Below are positions 5,682 to 8,232 of a stretch of DNA of 8,232 bases, in pieces. The notes under the pieces were generated by a model. That model was not told where the DNA came from. It did no database searches and saw nothing but the letters and a program-made list of their open reading frames with translations. The DNA is from Planctomycetota bacterium. Its GTDB lineage: Bacteria > Planctomycetota > Phycisphaerae > WQYP01. Numbering within the stretch: the first letter of the stretch is position 1; each line of letters starts with the position of its first letter. Where the stretch lies: contig JAJYPG010000037.1 of NCBI GenBank assembly GCA_021795535.1, positions 1-8,232 on the forward strand, given 5' to 3'. Both the position numbers and the translations under genes were made by a program.

Positions 5682-5692
5682 GACCATCCGTT

Positions 5693-6805
5693 ATGTCAAC
5701 GACCTCCATACAATCCAACCGCTCCGGACCTCCTGCGGAACGCTACGCTCCGCAGGCGGTCCGGGCGCTGGCCGTGCGTCTGGCGATAGCGTCAGGTGTC
5801 AGTAATTCCGATGCGGAAATTTTAGCCGATGCGCTGGTGGACGCTGATATACATGGCACGTCCAGCCACGGTATATCCCGATTGAATATATACATCCGTA
5901 GAATTCAAAAAGGACTTATTGATCCACATGCCACACTGATCCTGGATCAACGGCGACGATCGGCCTTGGCGGTGGATGCGGGCAATGGCCTGGGGCAGGT
6001 TCAAGCCATGAAGACCTTGCAGCTTCTGATGCCACTGGCGAAGGAAAACGGCGTCGCGGTTGCCACAATTCGCAATTCCCAGCATTTTGGGGCGGTATCG
6101 CATTACTGCAACAAAGCGGCTGATCAGGATATGATCCTGCTGGCTACCACAAATTGTGAGCCGGCAATGTCTCCCGAAGGGGGATGTCAGGCGTTTTTCG
6201 GAACCAATCCTGTTGCCGCTTCATTTCCAACGGGTAAAGGTTTTACATTAAAAATTGATATGGCAACATCCATTGTAGCCAGGGGGAACATTATCGCCGC
6301 CCAAAAGAGTGGAAAGCCAATCCCGCCCGGATGGGCCTTGAGTGTTGATGGTGAACCGACCACCGATGCGGCGACGGCATTGTTGGGAACCGTACTGACA
6401 ATGGCGGGGCATAAAGGCTATGCCCTGGCTCTGATGGTGGAAATTCTATCGGGTGTGCTTTCGGGTTCCGCAATCGGCCCGGCGGTGGGGTCTATGTACA
6501 AAAACATGGATCGCAAACAGGATGTCGGCCATTTCTTTTGCCTGATGGATATTTCAGCATTTATTGATGTGGATGAATTTAAGAACCGCGTGGATTCCAT
6601 GATCGATGAGATCAAGTCCTGCCGCAAGCGCCCCGGCGTCGAAGAAATACTGATTCCCGGCGAACGTTCGCACCATCGCGCTATGGAGAATCAGAGCCGT
6701 GGCATTTCCATTGATCCGGCTACCCGGAAAGAATTGCAACTTTTATGCGAGGATCTCAGAGTGCCCTTTACTCTCGATGAGCCTGCGACGTTTGAGGTGG
6801 TATGA
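5693..6805 (+). CDS. comC: Ldh2/malate dehydrogenase-family oxidoreductase, probable (R)-sulfolactate dehydrogenase
   Basis: The 370-residue protein has the full Ldh2 (malate/L-lactate dehydrogenase, ComC/AllD) pattern. HGTSSHGISRLNIYIRR (54-70) and SQHFGAVSHY (129-138) carry the histidines used in catalysis in this family (H54, H59 and H131 are candidates). GTNPVAASFPT (170-180), DMATSIVARGN (189-199), the PPGWALSVDGEPTTD loop (211-225) and AGHKGYALALMVEILSGVLSG (238-258) complete it. The enzymes are cytosolic NAD(P)-dependent 2-oxoacid reductases. ComC-type members interconvert sulfopyruvate and (R)-sulfolactate. Directly after SuyAB and before a second, unrelated 2-hydroxyacid dehydrogenase, it fits the ComC half of the sulfolactate inverting pair. 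The start ATG 5693 follows AGGA (5680-5683). Its stop overlaps the next start. Family membership is near certain; the sulfonate substrate is inferred from context, and malate, lactate or ureidoglycolate type activity remains possible. Confidence 0.7.
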   Translation: MSTTSIQSNRSGPPAERYAPQAVRALAVRLAIASGVSNSDAEILADALVDADIHGTSSHGISRLNIYIRRIQKGLIDPHATLILDQRRRSALAVDAGNGLGQVQAMKTLQLLMPLAKENGVAVATIRNSQHFGAVSHYCNKAADQDMILLATTNCEPAMSPEGGCQAFFGTNPVAASFPTGKGFTLKIDMATSIVARGNIIAAQKSGKPIPPGWALSVDGEPTTDAATALLGTVLTMAGHKGYALALMVEILSGVLSGSAIGPAVGSMYKNMDRKQDVGHFFCLMDISAFIDVDEFKNRVDSMIDEIKSCRKRPGVEEILIPGERSHHRAMENQSRGISIDPATRKELQLLCEDLRVPFTLDEPATFEVV

Positions 6806-7812
6806 TGACAGCGGATATTGTCGTGGCGGAAAATATCAACGCCTGGGCGTTGGATGAGTTGAAAGCCAGATTCACAGTGTTGGTTGATCCCAATCTATGG
6901 AAATCGCCGGAAAAGCTCTTGGCGCAGGTTGCGGATTGCCGGGCGTTGATTGTGCGCAATCAAACGCGGGTTTCCGCGGATTTGCTTGCCGCCGCCAAAT
7001 GTTTGGAAGTTATAGGTCGCGCTGGCACAGGTTTGGATAATATTGATGTTCCCGCGGCAACTGCGGCGGGAGTTGTGGTGGTGAACACCCCGGATCAAAA
7101 TTCAATGTCGGCGGCGGAGTTGACACTGGCCATGATGCTGGCCTTGGCGCGCAAACTGCCCGAGGCGGACCGGAACGTCCGCGGTGGAGGTTGGGACCGT
7201 CAGCGTTTTGTCGGCACGGAGTTGTACGGAAAAACCATGGGTATTGTCGGTCTGGGCCGCATCGGTGTTCTGGTGGCATTGCGTGCGCGTGCGATGGGCA
7301 TGCACATCATCGCGCATGACACCTTTATCAGCCCTGATTCGGTGGCCGTGACGGAAACGCACGCCCGACTGGTTGATCTTGATGTTCTTCTGGAGCAGGC
7401 TGATTTTGTGTCATGCCATGTGCCCTTGACCGCTCAAACGGCCCATTTATTCAATTACGAGCGTTTCAAAAAAATGAAATCCACTGCATTTTTTCTCAAT
7501 CTCGCGCGTGGAGAAGTGGTCGCGGAAAACGATTTGTTTCGCGCTCTGGAGGAAAAACGCCTTGCCGGAGCTGCGCTGGATGTGCGCGAACACGAGCCGC
7601 CGACGGCCAGTCCACTTTCCGCGTTGGAAAACGTGATACTGACTCCGCATATAGCGGCGTTTACGCGTGAGGCGCAGGATCGCGTGGTGACCTCGGTTTG
7701 CCGGGATGTTGGACTGGTTCTCTCCGGGGAAAATGCGGGCAATTTTGTTAATTTTTCCCAGTCGCGTAGGAATAACAATAAAACTGTTGAAACAGGAAGG
7801 AACTTAATATGA
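6802..7812 (+). CDS. slcC: D-2-hydroxyacid dehydrogenase (PGDH-like), probable (S)-sulfolactate dehydrogenase
   Basis: This is a 336-residue NAD-dependent dehydrogenase of the D-2-hydroxyacid/3-phosphoglycerate dehydrogenase family. It shows the substrate-loop motif [11 protein letters not shown] (72-82), the Rossmann motif GLGRIG (150-155) with D173 ending the second strand (NAD rather than NADP), and the catalytic triad Arg236 (LARGEVV), Glu265 (REHEPP) and His283 (TPHIAAF). It has no ACT domain, so it is not a full serine-pathway enzyme. SlcC, which oxidises (S)-sulfolactate to sulfopyruvate, belongs to this family; the adjacent ComC-like gene would complete inversion to the (R) form that SuyAB uses. 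Start at 6802 or 6805 (MM): the ATGATGA junction overlaps the previous stop, indicating coupled translation. The last ~18 residues (S-R-R-N-N-N-K-T and on) form an unusual polar tail running through the next gene's ribosome binding site. The exact substrate is inferred. Confidence 0.65.
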   Translation: MMTADIVVAENINAWALDELKARFTVLVDPNLWKSPEKLLAQVADCRALIVRNQTRVSADLLAAAKCLEVIGRAGTGLDNIDVPAATAAGVVVVNTPDQNSMSAAELTLAMMLALARKLPEADRNVRGGGWDRQRFVGTELYGKTMGIVGLGRIGVLVALRARAMGMHIIAHDTFISPDSVAVTETHARLVDLDVLLEQADFVSCHVPLTAQTAHLFNYERFKKMKSTAFFLNLARGEVVAENDLFRALEEKRLAGAALDVREHEPPTASPLSALENVILTPHIAAFTREAQDRVVTSVCRDVGLVLSGENAGNFVNFSQSRRNNNKTVETGRNLI

Positions 7813-8232
7813 AATTATTTCTGGATACCGCTGATGTCGCACAAATCCGTGAAGTTCGAACCTGGGGCATTCTGGATGGTGTTACCACCAACCCCACGCA
7901 CGTTTCCAAGACCGGGCGGCCTGCCGCGGATGTGTACCGTGAAATCTGCAATCTGGTGGATGGTCCGGTGAGTCTGGAAACACTCGGTCTGACCGCTGAC
8001 GAAATTGTCTCGGAAGGTCGTGTTTTGGCTAAATTCCATAAAAATGTGGTCGTTAAGGTGCCGCTTATGAAAGAGGGCTTAAAAGCGGTCAAGACCCTGT
8101 CCTCTGAGGGCATTAAGACCAATGTAACGGTGACCTTTTCGCCTCTGCAGGCCATGCTGGCGGCCAAGTGCGGAGCGACGTACATCAGTCCGTTTGTCGG
8201 GCGTCTTGACGCCGTTGGACATGTCGGTATGG
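7809..8232 (+). CDS. FSA/TalC-type transaldolase, candidate sulfofructose transaldolase (3' truncated)
   Basis: The frame starts at ATG 7809 after GGAAGG (7795-7800) and is still open at the window end: 141 of about 215 residues. It belongs to the short (MipB/TalC/FSA) class I transaldolases. Evidence is [13 protein letters not shown] (1-13), [10 protein letters not shown] (20-29), the VVVKVP strand with Schiff-base Lys83, [18 protein letters not shown] (89-106) and PFVGRLD (about 127-133). Instead of the usual T-N-P-S-L-I-A-K it reads T-N-P-T-H-V-S-K, and S-L-E-T-L-G replaces the common S-A-E-V, so the active-site rim differs from housekeeping members. Enzymes of this family cleave fructose 6-phosphate or exchange dihydroxyacetone units. 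One branch, SftT, cleaves 6-deoxy-6-sulfofructose to sulfolactaldehyde, which would feed the sulfolactate genes it is coupled to by a 4-nt ATGA overlap. Family is certain; the sulfonate role is inferred from context. Confidence 0.85.
   Translation, partial: MKLFLDTADVAQIREVRTWGILDGVTTNPTHVSKTGRPAADVYREICNLVDGPVSLETLGLTADEIVSEGRVLAKFHKNVVVKVPLMKEGLKAVKTLSSEGIKTNVTVTFSPLQAMLAAKCGATYISPFVGRLDAVGHVGM

Noticed and set aside
5001..5687. 228-residue open frame on the minus strand opposite the large subunit
   Set aside because: It lies entirely opposite a well-supported gene, has no recognisable motif, and fits chance openness from the codon pattern.
1..8232. tRNA, rRNA, CRISPR array, insertion sequence or attachment site
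   Set aside because: No spaced repeat array, transposase, terminal inverted repeats, or tRNA-like cloverleaf was seen in the intergenic stretches.

Overview
The window reads as chromosomal DNA from a free-living, sugar-degrading bacterium, most likely of the PVC group (Planctomycetes, Verrucomicrobia, Kiritimatiellae or Lentisphaerae). This lineage call is an inference. It rests on a XylR-type regulator with a sugar-binding-protein-like domain fused to an AraC helix-turn-helix, on the C-terminal CBM9-like domain of a probable secreted protein at the left edge, and on moderate GC with plain Shine-Dalgarno sites. All genes lie on the + strand.

Layout: (1) 1-549, the 3' end of a CBM9/DOMON-like protein. 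(2) 550-925, an intergenic region with tandem hairpins and a perfect inverted repeat. (3) 926-2449, a 12-helix sugar porter of the MFS. (4) 2542-3723, a XylR/AraC-type regulator with one stretch that looks frame-shifted. (5) 3724-4233, a 510-bp intergenic region with a 22-bp-period direct repeat next to a promoter-like sequence, a second TATAAT box inside a palindrome, and a chain of hairpins in the probable mRNA leader. (6) 4234-8232, a tight five-gene operon: SAF-domain small subunit, UxaA/SuyB-like large subunit, Ldh2-family dehydrogenase, D-2-hydroxyacid dehydrogenase, and an FSA/TalC-type transaldolase cut by the window end. The last two junctions are 4-nt ATGA overlaps.

Best reading of the operon: it encodes sulfolactate desulfonation. 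The first two genes match SuyA and SuyB, the two subunits of (R)-sulfolactate sulfo-lyase (pyruvate + sulfite), in size and motifs. The next two belong to the families of ComC and SlcC, which together convert (S)- to (R)-sulfolactate through sulfopyruvate. The transaldolase would then be a candidate 6-deoxy-6-sulfofructose transaldolase, releasing sulfolactaldehyde. With the sugar porter and sugar-sensing regulator next door, the locus would import a sulfosugar such as sulfoquinovose, split it, and remove its sulfonate as sulfite in one cell. A sulfolactaldehyde dehydrogenase, a sulfoquinovosidase/isomerase and a sulfite exporter or oxidase are not in the window and would be expected nearby. 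The competing reading is a hexonate (altronate/galactarate-type) pathway; sequence motifs in the large subunit argue against it but do not exclude it.
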